DNA of 64,000 nt from Formicarius rufipectus (taxonomy: Eukaryota > Chordata > Aves > Passeriformes > Formicariidae), in contig VXAU01002292.1 in NCBI GenBank assembly GCA_013399695.1, positions 1,190,400-1,254,399 on the forward strand, written 5' to 3'. Within the stretch, counting starts at the first letter, position 1. Every line of letters starts with the position of its first letter. The position numbers and the translations under genes were made by a program. Of the stretch, positions 13,865-25,770 are shown one piece after another. The notes beneath the pieces were generated by a model that was not told where the DNA came from, searched no databases, and worked only from the letters and a program-made list of their open reading frames with translations.

Positions 13865-16800
13865 CATGACTGGTTGTGACTAAAGTGAGATCTCTTCAGG
13901 ACACCACCCAGCCTGGGTGACTGGGTTCCCAGTATGGTCAGAAGAAACCAAATGCTCCCCTCTTAGTAAAGAATTTCTGCACGGGGCTGTGAGGCTGACC
14001 AGAAGAGCAGGTCTTGTCTACAAAGATGCACAGGACCTGTCCTTTGAAAACAAAAGGCCATCTGAATGTGCAGGGTAGACCAAGGAAAGGGGTGGGGAAG
14101 AAAATTTTTCCTGTAGTTCACAGAAGGACAGTCCTCATACAGAAAGTTTTATCCTAGGAAAGCTGTAGGGAAGCTGGGAACTATAATGTTCAAGAAATCA
14201 TGTACAGAATCCTGCCTGCCACACTCCTCTTCCCCTGCAAAAACTGATGTCCACTTCGCTCACTTAAGTTAGGATTTACTGTTTAAAACTCAACTGGTAA
14301 AGGCAGGAACATTGGGGTTTCCTTAACCCCAAGATGAGTATAATGTTGCAATGCCCAAGTCCTCAGCACAGGCGAACCAGGAAAGAGGTTTTCAGCTTCA
14401 GATTTTACTCTGCATGGTTTCAATATTACAGGAATCACTTCTCTTCCAAGTACAGTGTGGCCACTTCAGGGCTAGGAATGCTGTAAGGAATCTCACTTGG
14501 TCCTTGGATAAGGAAATGATCAAGGACTTGCTTATTCACAATTAATGGAGAAAAAGAGCTGAAAGCCTTTATTAATCATTGCACAATAAGGAAGTCATAC
14601 TGGTTTTGCTCCCTTCAATAGGGCTATTTGGTCACACCTACCTAAGTGGTTTGGCATCCCAACCATCGTTCTGCGTGCAGCCAGGGACTGCACGCAGGAA
14701 GGAAAGGCCACTGTGCCCTAATGTCACCAAGGTGCCTGGCTGCCAGCTCATGGGGCAGGGAGAGCTCTGAGTCCCCACCTCCCTTTCCCCAGGGGCTGAG
14801 CATCCCTTTTTAGAGACCTCTGCCCAGTGCCCACACCAATGCTGCCCGTTGTCATGTTTCGGGCACAGGTTTCTGCCCCAAGCCCTGGTGTCAAAAAGGA
14901 GCAGAAGTTCATGCATGCCCTATGCCAGAGTTCCCCTCTGCCAGGGATGGTCAGGTCCTAGGGATGTGTGCCACCTGCCTAGTGACAGCAGCTCCTTGCC
15001 CTGCTGCTGGACTTCTGCTCCCTGGCTTACCTATTGTGACAGGCAGCCTGTTTAGCCCTCAGCCCCAGAAAGCAGATTTTGGCTAGATGGTGTTTGGCTG
15101 GCAGGTGTTTATTAAGTGCTTAGGAGACAGATGTTCAGGCTCCAGAATTTGACTGCACAAGGGGCTGCACTGCACTGCCCTAGAAAAGAGTACTGAGGGT
15201 AATTTTATATTGAGTGGTGAGACAACATCAGCATGGGATAAGGCAACCCTTCAGGAGACCAGGCTGTCTCTGGGGCCTTTCCTTGGTGAGCTTATGCAGG
15301 CTGAAGTTTGCAGAGCTGAATGGCCTGAGCCAGCAGAGCCTGTGCTGCCTGGAGGTGGAGAGTATCATCTCATCTTTCCTGGGCTGGGTTTTCCTGCACC
15401 AATCACCATTTGGTTTGTGCCAAGCTGCAAGCTGTCATGGTAGAGGTAAGGAGACTTTTGCTTTGAAGCAGGTAGTGATGTCTGTTTGTATGCATCTCCT
15501 AGCAGACACCTGACCCCTGTATCCTGAGAAAAAAGTACAATTTTACTTTGCATCAGAAGTAGGTACTGAGGCAGCAGGGGTTTGGTGAGCCTTAGCAGCT
15601 CCTTTCCCCTTTGGCCACCACTATAAATTGCGAGGAAATCTTTCGCAACCTCTCAAAAATGAGCAAAAGCTCATGCAGCATATTGGAAACTCTTGAGCCT
15701 TATGTCACTTATGGCAGTGAGTGCAAAGGTGGCCCCAACTGGTGTGCGAATGTGCTCTTTGCCAGCTCTTCCACAGGAAGGGCAGCAGCCATGCTGGTTG
15801 CAGGATGGGCCTGTTTCAGCATCTGATGAAAAACTGAACACTTGTGGTTTTCGGAAGTGTCACATCTTTGACACGAAGTCTTGTTTTTCCGCTGTTCCAG
15901 CACGACTGGTCTGTGCTGAAGTTGCCAAAATGTCAATCCATGTTTCATATATCCCAGGCTAGGCAGCTGCCTTTTCACTGCTAGTCCACCCCAGCCCCAT
16001 GCGGAGGATGGAGACCTCCACCTCAGTGCCAAGGTGGCTACGTCGATGCTGTCAGTGAGTTTTCCTTAAGCCACCATGTCAGCCAGTGTTTTGCAGATAC
16101 CTGCCCCATGACGGGCACATTCCTTAGCCACACCACATCCACTCAGCTCCAGCTCATGCAATAATTAGCCAAGTGTTTCCTGGCTGCCTTTAATTATAGC
16201 CACAACTATTTCCCTCACTCTAATGTAACACCTCTGAATGACAGCAAAGGTTTTGGGCCGCATCCCACACGGTCGCTGCACGTGTTGAGACGCAGCCGTG
16301 CACTGGCAGCCACTGATTTGAACCCAAAGGGCTCATACCCCCTCAGTGAGTCACGTTTTTCATTTTCGACCACAAGGCCATAATTGCCCACACTGGGAAT
16401 TAGCGGTGTCTCTCCCAGTACCCAGCTAAGAGACACTGGCCTTTATAAACCAGCCAGAAGGACAGGATCCTCCTTACATCAGTGTTTGAGTCTCTCTCAG
16501 CTGTTGCCCCATCCTGTGGCAAAGCAACTCGGCTGGCAAGGCCACATTGCCCAACGTGCCTGGTCCCCCAGCATTTTCACCCTGATGGCAGCAAGATGGT
16601 CATCAATCCTGCCTGCCCACAGGCAGCCAATGGCTCTGTGCCGGGAACACATGGTCCCACTGGGTTGAATTTTGTGGCAGCACCCCTTCACCTTGCTAAC
16701 GCTATTGCGGTTTGCCGACCTGGTGGTGGTGGTGCTGCCATGGCTGTAACCTGCTGTATTGCTGGTCAGAGCACATGCTTTCGGCAGCTTCCAACCGGCT

Positions 16801-17943
16801 TGGGGGCTGCCAGAAACCAAGGCAGCAGCTGCTGGGCTCGGCCTCGTGAGGCTGTGATCTATAACGTGCATTGTCTTTTTATGTAATGTGTTTTATTAAA
16901 CATCTTCTAAAGCTTACAAGTGTCCCCAGGACATAACTCTCCAGTGCAACATAACGCTTTGCCAAGTAATGAAGTATGATTTATGGTGGCAATGGTTATC
17001 CTATGGGTTTTTTTAAAAAAATTATTACAGCAATAGCTCTGTCAAATATAGGAATATAACATGCTGCATTTGGCACGTTTATGACAACAGTGCTCTGGTT
17101 TTCTTAACTCCACAGTTCGGTGCTGGCAGTATTTCAAATTCTTGAGACAGATGTTTAAATGAATTTTTTTAAGAGGACAGTGAAATACTTTTAAAACATC
17201 ATACGGCGCTGAGTGTCTCAATATGCTCAGGAACGTTATTTCTTTAACATTCAGGTAGGGCAGGGCAGCACATGGCCTCTCTGGTTTAGATCTCTCAGTA
17301 AGTGCTGGAAGTAGCAAATGTTGAATTAGCTTTCTGGAGCATCCTGGCCTGCTGTTACTTTTGGACTGAGGTGGGGAAGGGAACAGACACTTGACCTTCT
17401 CCTGGATTTAGTGTATATCACATCTCCTTTGTGAGCACTTACAACAGATCCGTGTTTGTTTTGAATGCAGTTCCCACCATGCCGAGACAGGACTAAGTGG
17501 TCTCAAACTGACATTTTGAATGTCATTGTGGTCCCAGTGGTTAGGGTTTCAGGCCAGAAATGACAATCATTTGGAAAAATGTAAATGAGAACCCTGGTCA
17601 CATATTTGTGAGGCTGATAGCACTCAAGTATTTCCAGTGAAACACTGAAAATTCTTGGGCTTTTGTTTTTTAGGGTGTTTTTTAAAGCCACTGCCTGAAA
17701 CTGAAGAGAGCGCTGTAAATAATGAAGCCAGGGTATTTGGCTCTGGCATTTTTGTTTGCAAACTTCAATCAGGGAAAATCAGAACCCACAAGGGAGAAGT
17801 TGGCATTGCTGGAGACACCATCACCCTCAGCATAGCACATGTTTGGACTGGGAGAGGATGGTGTCCAACAACCAGGCTGCGCACCCAGTTAGCGCAGGGA
17901 GATTGAAACAAGGGAAGCGACAGTAAAGCAATGAACACTTATA

Positions 17944-17949
17944 TTTAAT
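17944..17949 (-). terminator. PRDM1: Candidate polyadenylation signal (ATTAAA)
   Basis: On the minus strand this reads ATTAAA, the commonest variant of AATAAA, followed within 40 bases by GT- and T-rich sequence. It lies about 2.6 kb past the stop codon, similar to the mammalian 3'UTR length. It is downstream of a miR-30 seed match at 17994-18000, which fits the UTR extending this far. AATAAA hexamers at 18395-18400 and 19025-19030 could be earlier alternative sites. Confidence 0.4.
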
Positions 17950-17993
17950 TTACATTTGACAATTTGCACATAAATAATGGTGTAAACCAATAC

Positions 17994-18000
17994 GTAAACA
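17994..18000 (-). promoter_or_regulatory. miR-30 seed match in 3'UTR (distal)
   Basis: The transcript strand reads TGTTTAC, the canonical miR-30 family seed match, close to the inferred 3' end. miR-30 regulation of blimp1 is reported in zebrafish. Confidence 0.4.
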
Positions 18001-18041
18001 TATGATAGTTTGTTGTTCTAGCAAAGTAAAAAGCCTGTTAA

Positions 18042-18048
18042 CTTTGGT
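18042..18048 (-). promoter_or_regulatory. miR-9 seed match in 3'UTR (site 1)
   Basis: The transcript strand reads ACCAAAG, complementary to the miR-9 seed. miR-9 repression of PRDM1 is described in human B-lineage cells. Only the seed match is visible here. Confidence 0.45.
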
Positions 18049-18265
18049 CAGAGTCTTTCTCAAGAGAGACAAAAAAAACCCCCAAAACACTGTTGATTGT
18101 TGCTACATTCACATGTAAAACGTCTAAGGGAAGGGGGAAACAGTAAAGAGAAGTAACAATTCTTAAAGCTGATGCATATAAATTCTTGTAAAATTTGTAT
18201 CAAATACAAGAAAGCACTACAGGCAATAATAGGAAAAGTGTGTGTCCAGTGACAGAGTAGTGATA

Positions 18266-18272
18266 CTTTGGT
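18266..18272 (-). promoter_or_regulatory. miR-9 seed match in 3'UTR (site 2)
   Basis: A second ACCAAAG on the transcript strand, about 220 bases upstream (in transcript sense) of site 1. Confidence 0.45.
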
Positions 18273-19052
18273 TTATCCTACAATTACGTACTATATTTAT
18301 GAACTATTGCTACATTTAAAACATGTCAGCCTCACAATTTGCAGAAGTGGAAATGTAATGAACTGTAGTCCTTCAAAAGCTGTGTTGAGAGACTTTTATT
18401 TCAGGATTTTTTTTTTTTTTTTTAACAGAAGGCATTAAAATGAAGTTTCTTGGAAAAAAAAAAAAGATCACTGCATCTTGGATTGCTAAGGTGGGCCATT
18501 TTAAATTTTGTAAGAATATAACCAGACAAAATGAGACACACGGAGGGGAAGTGTGTAATAATGCTACTTATATTTATGTGAGTTGACAACACAACTCATT
18601 AATGGCAGGGTACAATGAGGCGAGGAGCTTGTCCCAACTAACTTCCATCCTGCCCTTACTGTGATTTGTGACCACATCACACATGGGATGTTTGGCTTTT
18701 TCCCCAAGTTCTTTCAGTCGTGTTTTCTGGCTGTCTGTTGACTGACCACCAACCTCTTTCCCCTTCCACTGCAGACTGCTGAGAGAGCAGGGGACCGACA
18801 AGCTCTGTCCTGCCAACAGGGTCATTCCCTGTAAATTCACTGAGAGGTCACTCATGGGTGATTCCATCCACATAAGGTTTTTGCAAGTTCCAGCTCCACC
18901 TGGACAACTGCACATGTGTACTTGCAAGTGATAAATGCCTTAGTACAACCTTCTGGTTTTGAGGTCACTGGTTATATGCAAAACTGGGTAACATTTGATT
19001 TTCACACTTAGATGAAAAATAGGTTTTATTACATGGTTTGGCTCACAACTTA

Positions 19053-19126
19053 AGTGGTATAAATATATATACATATACATATATAGTATAGTGGTATAAA
19101 TATATCTATAAATATACATGTATTCT
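19053..19126. repeat. 37-bp tandem duplication, AT-rich
   Basis: AGTGGTATAAATATAT begins at 19053 and again at 19090, followed in both copies by TA-rich sequence. The period is therefore 37 bp, inside the inferred PRDM1 3'UTR. The second copy has diverged by a few substitutions. Confidence 0.65.
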
Positions 19127-19732
19127 TTGCTACACCTCAAACGTCACCATATCATCTTTGGGCTTAGCAAAACAAAAAGATAAAAGGACGTGCATTCTAT
19201 CTTTCCCTGTGCACATTTTGGTTTCTTCTCTAAAGTAGCAAAGCATTTAGGTAAAACAGCATTGTCTGCACCACTGGACACAAGCACTGAGGTAATTGTT
19301 GTTCAACAACTTTGCAATGCCCTTTTCTTCTTTAATTAAATTAACCACAAAATGTACAAACACAAATACTGAGAAAAATCTGAGTCGTACAGGAAGGAAG
19401 AAAAAAACATATGTGCCAGGAAAGGACTTTGTTCCCCACTTCTACCCAGGCAAAGTAGGAGAGGAAAATACAAGTAAAACCTAACCCTTTCTTTCTCAGG
19501 GAATCTGACCATCTTTTATTTATTTTTTTTTCCCTTTTTTTTTTTTTTTTCATCCCTGGAAGGCTCTGGCCAAAAAAACAAAACAGAACAAAATCCAGAA
19601 GAAAGAAATCTGCCAAACACCTCCTTTCAGGCAGAATATTAAGAATATTTGTGTCTTTGCTTTTAAACTACTTTTGGAAACAAAAGAACGTGAGATTTTA
19701 TTTTTGAAAAGCCACTTTAAGCTCATGCATTC

Positions 19733-19739
19733 CTTTGGT
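19733..19739 (-). promoter_or_regulatory. miR-9 seed match in 3'UTR (site 3)
   Basis: A third ACCAAAG on the transcript strand, about 0.8 kb after the stop codon. Confidence 0.45.
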
Positions 19740-20214
19740 CTTAAAATTACATGACAAAGTGTGGGGCTAGAGCTGTTTTCTAAAACCTGTGGTATTGTCC
19801 ATGGCAGGTCAGTGATTGCTGTGCCATCTGGGTAGACCTGCAGGTAAAAAAATCTTTCTCCTCTCCTCAGAGAGCCAGGGGAAGCAGTTTCTTCCCTGCT
19901 TGCTGCTACTCTGGGTGGCTGGCTTGGTTATTTTTTTTCCTTTTCTATTCCCAGTGTCATGATTTGCAAATAGAAGTACACAGCATTTTTTTTTTTTTCA
20001 AACATTATCCAGGATTCTGTCTGTCACATGTACAACTTTGGCAATATGAAAAACCGCATTTGTTTCAAAGACATTGGTACATAAAACACACTCACTGAAA
20101 CCCCAATCTTAGGTTCTTAAAACAGATGTGCAGAAAAAAATATCTACAAAGAATGGCCATAAAACAAAAATAAAAATATTTAAAGTAAAAATTACAATGA
20201 ATTTTCCAGTCATT

Positions 20215-20221
20215 GTAAACA
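20215..20221 (-). promoter_or_regulatory. miR-30 seed match in 3'UTR (proximal)
   Basis: TGTTTAC on the transcript strand, about 300 bases after the stop codon. Confidence 0.4.
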
Positions 20222-20358
20222 TTTTCCTAATTATTGCTTTTAGAATGATTAATTGCATAATAAATTATGAAGTACTATCATTGAAAAAATAGTTATGGAT
20301 AGATGATTGTCTTTTAGTAACTGGCGAGGCAATGCACAGTCCTTTGCCCCTTTTTATG

Positions 20359-20365
20359 CCCTGAG
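20359..20365 (-). promoter_or_regulatory. miR-125 seed match in 3'UTR
   Basis: The transcript strand reads CTCAGGG, a 7-mer match to the miR-125 seed, about 160 bases after the stop. miR-125b targets PRDM1 in mammalian B cells. Confidence 0.4.
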
Positions 20366-20524
20366 AAAACAGTAACTTTGGAGTTCCTTCTTTCAGCTGA
20401 AGAGCGTAGGGAAACTACTGTAAGCCAAGATTGCTTTGCAGCATTGAAACTATGTACAAGCAACTGCTACAGGCACCCTGACTTGCCAAGTCATAAATAA
20501 AAAAAATCACTTTGCCAAAAAGTC

Positions 20525-21100
20525 TTAAGGGTCCATTGGTTCAACTGTTTCTTGCTTGACCTTTACAGGTAACAGAGGTAGTGGGTGACCATGAGGCAAC
20601 TTCATAATTGACAGATCTGACGACTCGTAAAGGTTGCATCCTGAGGAGATAAGCCCATTTCCCAGGTTCCTCTGTAGAGATACTTTCAAATTAGCTCCTT
20701 CCATTTCCCTCCTGAGCATGGTCAGTATATCCTTCTCCACAATCGATGTTAAGTCGATATTGTCCTCCACTTCTTCCAACTTGTCAGCATTGTCACTGAT
20801 GTCGAACTTCTCAATCTCCTCATTGATTCGATTGAGGTCCTCCATGGAGAGGCCAGAGGCAGGGGCGACAGGGCAGTTGCCCTTCAGGTGGACCTGGAGG
20901 CTGCAGAGGTGAATGTAGCTCTTGTGGCAGTGGATGCATTTATGGGGGCGTTCTCGGGTGTGGAGACGCTTGTGCAGCTTCAGGTGCACAAACTGGGTGA
21001 ATTTGGCCGGGCAGAGCTTGCACTGGTAAGGCTTCTCTCCAGAGTGGAGCCGCAGGTGGGTTTTGAGATTGCTGGTGCTGCTGAACCGCTTGTGACAAAC
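20525..21100 (-). CDS. PRDM1: PRDM1 terminal coding exon (exon 7): zinc fingers 3-5 and C-terminus
   Basis: Encodes residues about 599-789 and ends in TAA at 20527-20525. The acceptor reads CCATTAG followed by GTTTGTCAC, in phase 0. It completes zinc finger 3 (VCHKRFSSTSNLKTHLRLH), then finger 4 (YQCKLCPAKFTQFVHLKLH) and finger 5 (from HKCIHCHKSY, a C2HC-like variant ending HLKGNC). An acidic segment rich in Glu and Asp follows, and the protein ends VKVKQETVEPMDP. VKQE near the end (Lys about 780) fits the psi-K-x-E sumoylation motif; the equivalent human lysine is a reported SUMO1 site. Fingers 1 and 2 are the main DNA readers in the family; 3-5 contribute less. The exon is intact with no frameshift. 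Confidence 0.97.
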   Translation of the reverse strand, partial: VCHKRFSSTSNLKTHLRLHSGEKPYQCKLCPAKFTQFVHLKLHKRLHTRERPHKCIHCHKSYIHLCSLQVHLKGNCPVAPASGLSMEDLNRINEEIEKFDISDNADKLEEVEDNIDLTSIVEKDILTMLRREMEGANLKVSLQRNLGNGLISSGCNLYESSDLSIMKLPHGHPLPLLPVKVKQETVEPMDP

Positions 21101-21510
21101 CTAATGGGGGGGGTGGCAGATAAACAGTGAATGAGTGGGAGGGGATTTTATGGTTTAAATCACAGACACCCAGGAGACGGCAGGATGAAGCAGCTGCTCT
21201 TTATATCTTCACACTTTCTCACAAAGGGAAAAAAATATCCCCACCTTTTTTATTTAAATAATGCTGAATGGCATTTTGAGTGTGGCTGATGGCAAAACTG
21301 TATCAGGCAGATGTTGCTCTAGCAGGCTACAGGCAGTTCTGCTTTCTCTCAGATGCTGCTGCACCAGGGCTGGGCACAGCTGTGGCACAGACTCCAGCCC
21401 TGAGCAGCCAAGAGAGTCACTCAGCCCTCCCTGCACACTGCACTGGGCGTGCACAAGACCTGCTGTCCCTTCAGCCTCCAAGGGAAGTTTTCTCTGTGTG
21501 TGTTACATAC

Positions 21511-21639
21511 CTGACACTCATGGGGTTTTTCTCCTGTGTGTACCAGATAGTGCTTCTGCAGGTGAGCCAGCTGTGTGAAGCCTTTATTGCAAGTCTGGCA
21601 TTTAAATGGTCTCTCTCCACTGTGTACTCGGAGGTGCAC
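21511..21639 (-). CDS. PRDM1: PRDM1 exon 6: end of zinc finger 1, all of finger 2, start of finger 3
   Basis: This 129-base exon (43 codons, phase 0 at both ends) encodes residues about 556-598. It supplies the zinc-binding histidines of finger 1 (VHLRVH), the linker SGERP, complete finger 2 (FKCQTCNKGFTQLAHLQKH) and the first cysteine of finger 3 (HECQ). The acceptor is CCTAG before GTGCACCTC; the donor is CAG followed by GTATG. Splicing breaks in the middle of fingers are characteristic of PRDM1. The residues are essentially identical to the mammalian protein, as expected for the DNA-binding core that recognises GAAAG-type sites. Confidence 0.97.
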
Positions 21640-21940
21640 CTAGGGAGAAACAAAGCAATTAACAATTTTCAGTTTCCAGTACTGTAACAAAAGTACTTTC
21701 AGATGTTTCCTAAAGTCAGCAGAAGAGTCCCATTGCCAAAATACAATGTTATCTAGTTAATTAGGTGGCGTCAGCATTAAAACATACAACCATGCTTTCT
21801 TGCAAAGGGGAGCTGCATTAAGCCCAGACCAATAAACAGCCCAACAAGGAACGGAGGCCTGTCCCAGCTTTTCCTCAAAAAGCTACAGGGAGAAACCTGA
21901 GCCTTGCAAGAAGACTCCTGTCTTATTCTCCATTGCCTAC

Positions 21941-23049
21941 CTTCAGATTGGAGAGTTGGCCAAAGGTCTTGGAGCAAACGTTGCATTCATACTTGATCTT
22001 CCCATTCTGCTTCTTAAGTGGGTATGGGAGGGTTTTATAACCAGTAACATTCCTCTTACTTTTAATGAGATTCATGGCTTCTTCACCACCGGTGGCAGCC
22101 AACACCACTGAGGTAGGTTTAGGTTGCATTATGTGTTCCGAACTGGCTGCTGTACCAGCGGTGGGTGAGCCGCTGGTAGGGCTGCATGGCTTATCCTTCA
22201 TGCTGGCAGCAGCGCCCGTGATAGAGAAGGCACTGTTAGGTGCTGGTATGAGGAAGTCTCTTGGATGATCAGGCTGCAGCAGTCGACGGCCTCCTTCACT
22301 GGGCAATGAACTGGGCAGTGTGGCAGGGTTCAGCATGTGGTGGGAAAGGCTACCTCCACTGAGCAGGTTGCCATAAAGAGGATACATCCTTGGGAAGAGA
22401 TTGAAATTGTTGATGCCATTGATATTGTTCAAAGCGCTCAGGTTATTACAGCTCATGTTGAATGGAGGTAACAGGAATTTGGGGTAGTGGGGGTTATAGG
22501 ATGGTAGAAAGGTAGGCTGGAGGTGGCCAGGGGGTGCATATGCAGGATAAGACCCCAATCCTTCTGAGCCATATGATCCATTCAAGTAAGAGTATGGCTC
22601 TCTGTGCTCTTGGGAAGTAGGTGCCAGAGGCGAAACCGTGACCCCTGGACTGCTGTGAGGGCTTGTACTTTTTAAACTTTGGTCTGGGCTGCTCCTCCCA
22701 GAAGGACTCGGTGTAGTAGATGCCTGGATGGGTGAGTGAGTAACGTAGCTGGGTCTGTCCATCCCATATGCTAAGGAAGCTTTCAGATAGTCTTCTGGAA
22801 TGTGAGGTCGGATTGGGTAGACAACTCGAGGGAAGAAACACCTCTCTGGGCTATAGTTCTTACGCAAATCATCCAAGTCTTTTTCTGGAGTAACTGGTGA
22901 AATGTTGGTCTGGAAGAAGTCTTTTCCTTTTGGAGGACTGGATTCCATTTTCAGGATTTCTTTCACACTGTGCTCCTTCTTTGGGATGCTCTTCTGATAA
23001 AGCTCATCTTTATCAGCACTGTGCTGCTTTGGATTAACATGCGTTTGCG
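21941..23049 (-). CDS. PRDM1: PRDM1 exon 5: Pro/Ser-rich repression region and start of zinc finger 1
   Basis: This 1109-base exon encodes residues about 186-555. The acceptor is TTTCAG before CGCAAACG, completing a codon split after its first base; the donor is CTGAAG followed by GTAGGC. Recognisable blocks include SVKEILKM, EKDLDDLRKNYSPE, RVVYPIRPHIPEDYLKASL, TTPSPSGRSSPDQSLKS, LPSYNPHYPKFLLPPFN, GAAASMKDKPCSPTSGSP, and YKTLPYPLKKQNGKIKYEC leading into finger 1 (CNVCSKTFGQLSNLK). In the mammalian protein this region recruits Groucho/TLE, histone deacetylases and the methyltransferase G9a. It has diverged most from mammals in the spacers between blocks. The frame is open throughout. Confidence 0.97.
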
Positions 23050-23816
23050 CTGAAATACAAAGACAAGGTAATGATTATTTAAATATGTCACTAGCATTAC
23101 CTCTTTTCAAAACAATTTAACTCCTACAAGTTTAGTGTGAAGGAAGAACTACTCTCACAGATGAGCAATCATTTAACTTGCCAAAAGACTTAATTTTTGT
23201 GTGAAGAGATGCCTGTTGCTATTAAGTGTTAATAAAAAGCACTGTTAAGAGATACCAACCAGTACATACAGATCTAGACGATAATGCATTTCCAGAGTAC
23301 TAGTCTCCACTCTGCAAACTGATTTCACCTTTCTTTGCCCTTAAATTTGACTAGATTCGCTGTTGAGTATGTCTTTAAGCAGTATTTCTAATAAATGTGG
23401 TAACAAGCGTTTGTTCATAATACAGGTTTAACAGAAGGACTTTGCAGAACACAAGCTCCCAGAATTGTTCCTTAGTAAAATAACAAGGCATGACAAATCA
23501 GCTTTTGCCAAACCGCAGCAGTCACTTCACCCGCCAGTTCAATTACTTATAGTACCAAAAAAACCATGGCTGGCTAGGATGAAAGCCTTCTTCAAAGAGA
23601 AGGTATTCTCCATCAGTAAACAGATCATTACTCATTAAATATACTGCTTAGGAACATCTACAACAAAGCAGACTATTTACTGCAGATTTCTATGGCATTC
23701 AGTCTATGCAAAACTCCTCTGCTTACAGCTGTACTTTATAAAAAAAAATGCTGAAGTAAAGCAAAAGAAAGCAAGACTAGTTTGCTCCAGCTTAAGTTGA
23801 AATGTACTTTAAGGGG

Positions 23817-23850
23817 AAAAAAAAAAAAAAAAGAAAAAAGGAAAAAGAAA
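23817..23850. repeat. A-rich purine tract
   Basis: Poly-A followed by AAAG/AAGG units within intron 4. It is low-complexity sequence. Confidence 0.8.
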
Positions 23851-25770
23851 TAGAAGTTAGCATCCATTCATCTCAGTTCAGTACATGTATTCAAAGACCT
23901 TGCTATCTGAACATACTACAATATAGACAGTACACTGAATGACATCTTCAGTAGAGAAAGAAGTCTGCTTTTATCTAAGTTAATAGTTAAATAATCTTAA
24001 TTACTTGTAAGATATTTTGTATGGGAGAAAACTACAGGAAGGTTTTATAATCATGGTTAGTTATGTGCATGGCTTTCCATCACGAGCTACAAATCAACAC
24101 TGGTATGTATGTGACCCAAAAATATCACAATCCTTAGACACATTTCTGCTTCCATGGTTGACTACTCTTACTTCACTACTAAGGTGAGAAACAGCTATTT
24201 CTGATTTTTAGAGGATCATCTGAACCCAGTACATAACATGAGAACAGACAATGATCACGCTGCTTTCAACACGGATTCTTTGCTTCACTACTCACTACCC
24301 TGATGGAATCTATCATTTGGCAACATTACCCTAACAAGGCAAAGAAACAGCCATTTATTAAACATATCTAACAAAACCGCTGCTTTCAAAGCATGCTCCT
24401 ACTCACAGCAATCCACTTAACAGCAGCATCTTTTTTCAAATAGTATTAGACTAGTAGCAAGAAAATTTAGTTTGAGATATGTGAGCAGTTTGTGTATTTT
24501 CAAGCTGCGATGAAATGCATTCCAATGTTCAATTAAAATATTTATGATAAAACTCAGAGGTATACACACATAAGTGCACAGATAGCTTCCCAATTACTTC
24601 TCTCAGTGTTAAAAGTTTAATGCAGAGCTGTATCAAAAATGAAATAATAGTATAATGTGTTGTCTAGCTTTAAAAGTCATCTACTTTCTTTGGTTATTTT
24701 TTCTGCACTGGTAAACTGTTAAATCATTTTCTAAATGACCACCAGATTTCTGGGCATAACATAGAGGTCCTACTAGGTTCAAGAAGCTCCACAATGGCAC
24801 TGTGGATAATATTATCTGCATCTTCTTATCAGCTGCCTTTCAGCACACCAGGGTCCAAAAGCAAACACTGCTGGTGACACTATCAGCATCGAGAAGTATC
24901 AAACGCAGGCAGTACTGAAGGCTGAACAGGGGAGGGGGGATGGAACCCGGGACTTGTGAAGCCTCGCGGCAGGAAAAATAAATAAATACCACCTTATCAC
25001 ACCCACATCAGTTTCTCAGCGGGGTCTGTCAAGCAGGAAGTTCAAATTGACACTTTTTATTTCTAAAGGAAAAAAAAAACAGGGGGAAGGGAAGAGGAAG
25101 AAGTGCTGGTGCTGCTGGAAAAGTGATAGAAAAACTGGGGCTGCTTCAGCTGGAGGAACAGCTCCTACTGTCACAAGGTTAAACACAAGGGTGGGGACAT
25201 ATGTGCCTTACACATGGGAGCAAGCCCATGAGTGACAGAAAGGAAGCTTAAGCAGAGAGCGAAACTCTCTTGGTGCAACAAGCCCATGCTCCCACTTGAC
25301 TGACTAAAGATAATTGCTCTTTCCTTCCCTTCCAAATTTTCCCATGTGTAGACAGAAGTTGTGAAGATTATTTTTCAAGTCTAACTGTGACAGCTCTCTT
25401 TAGTTTGCCAGCTATTTTTGGCCCATAAATCCCCTTTTGGCTTTTTCCCGTATTACCTGAGCACAAGGGACACGGGAACACCAGAGAGATCAAAACATAA
25501 ACAAGTATGTCAGCACTGTGTAAAATAAGAGAAGGTAAAGTCATGGGCCAAGGAGATGCTCTTAAGTTTTATACTGAAGGTGGATTTAAACCAGGGCTGA
25601 AACTGATTGGGACACTTGCAACCTTTCTTCTTGCTCTTAAAGGAGGCACACTTCAAAGTTAAACAGATATATTTCTTATAAAGAGATTTTTTAAAAACTT
25701 GTGATCTTACATTTCAGTTTTTACCAATCAGAATGTCTCCCTCTCACTTTTGAAATACATTTCTGCCCCC

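Larger units (their letters stand above)
1..17920. other. Intergenic region downstream of PRDM1
   Basis: About 18 kb with no coding sequence I can support. Open frames are short, overlap on both strands and show no recognisable domain or splice structure. Base composition is mixed: AT-rich around 5.3-5.9 kb and moderately GC-rich from about 12.2 to 16.9 kb, but without a dense CpG island. In mammals the gene beyond the 3' end of PRDM1 is ATG5 in tail-to-tail orientation. I looked for its C-terminal coding sequence on the plus strand and did not recognise it, so it probably lies beyond the left edge. Small repeats within this stretch are listed separately. Confidence 0.6.
17925..20524 (-). other. 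PRDM1: Probable PRDM1 3' untranslated region
   Basis: About 2.6 kb following the TAA stop. It is AT-rich with long T and A runs (for example 18408-18423, 18453-18463, 19518-19550) and no credible coding frame. On the transcript strand it contains three ACCAAAG, two TGTTTAC and one CTCAGGG 7-mers, seed matches to miR-9, miR-30 and miR-125. Those families are known post-transcriptional regulators of PRDM1 in mammals or fish. A 37-bp tandem duplication lies at 19053-19126. The distal end is inferred from the ATTAAA hexamer and from mammalian UTR length, so the boundary is uncertain. Confidence 0.6.

Noticed and set aside
20575..20581. let-7 seed match (CTACCTC on the transcript strand)
   Set aside because: It lies inside the coding region of the last exon, not the 3'UTR, and is a single 7-mer, so I did not list it as a site.
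20634..22841. Plus-strand and alternate-frame open frames of 80-135 codons over PRDM1 exons
   Set aside because: They are shadows of the conserved minus-strand coding frame.
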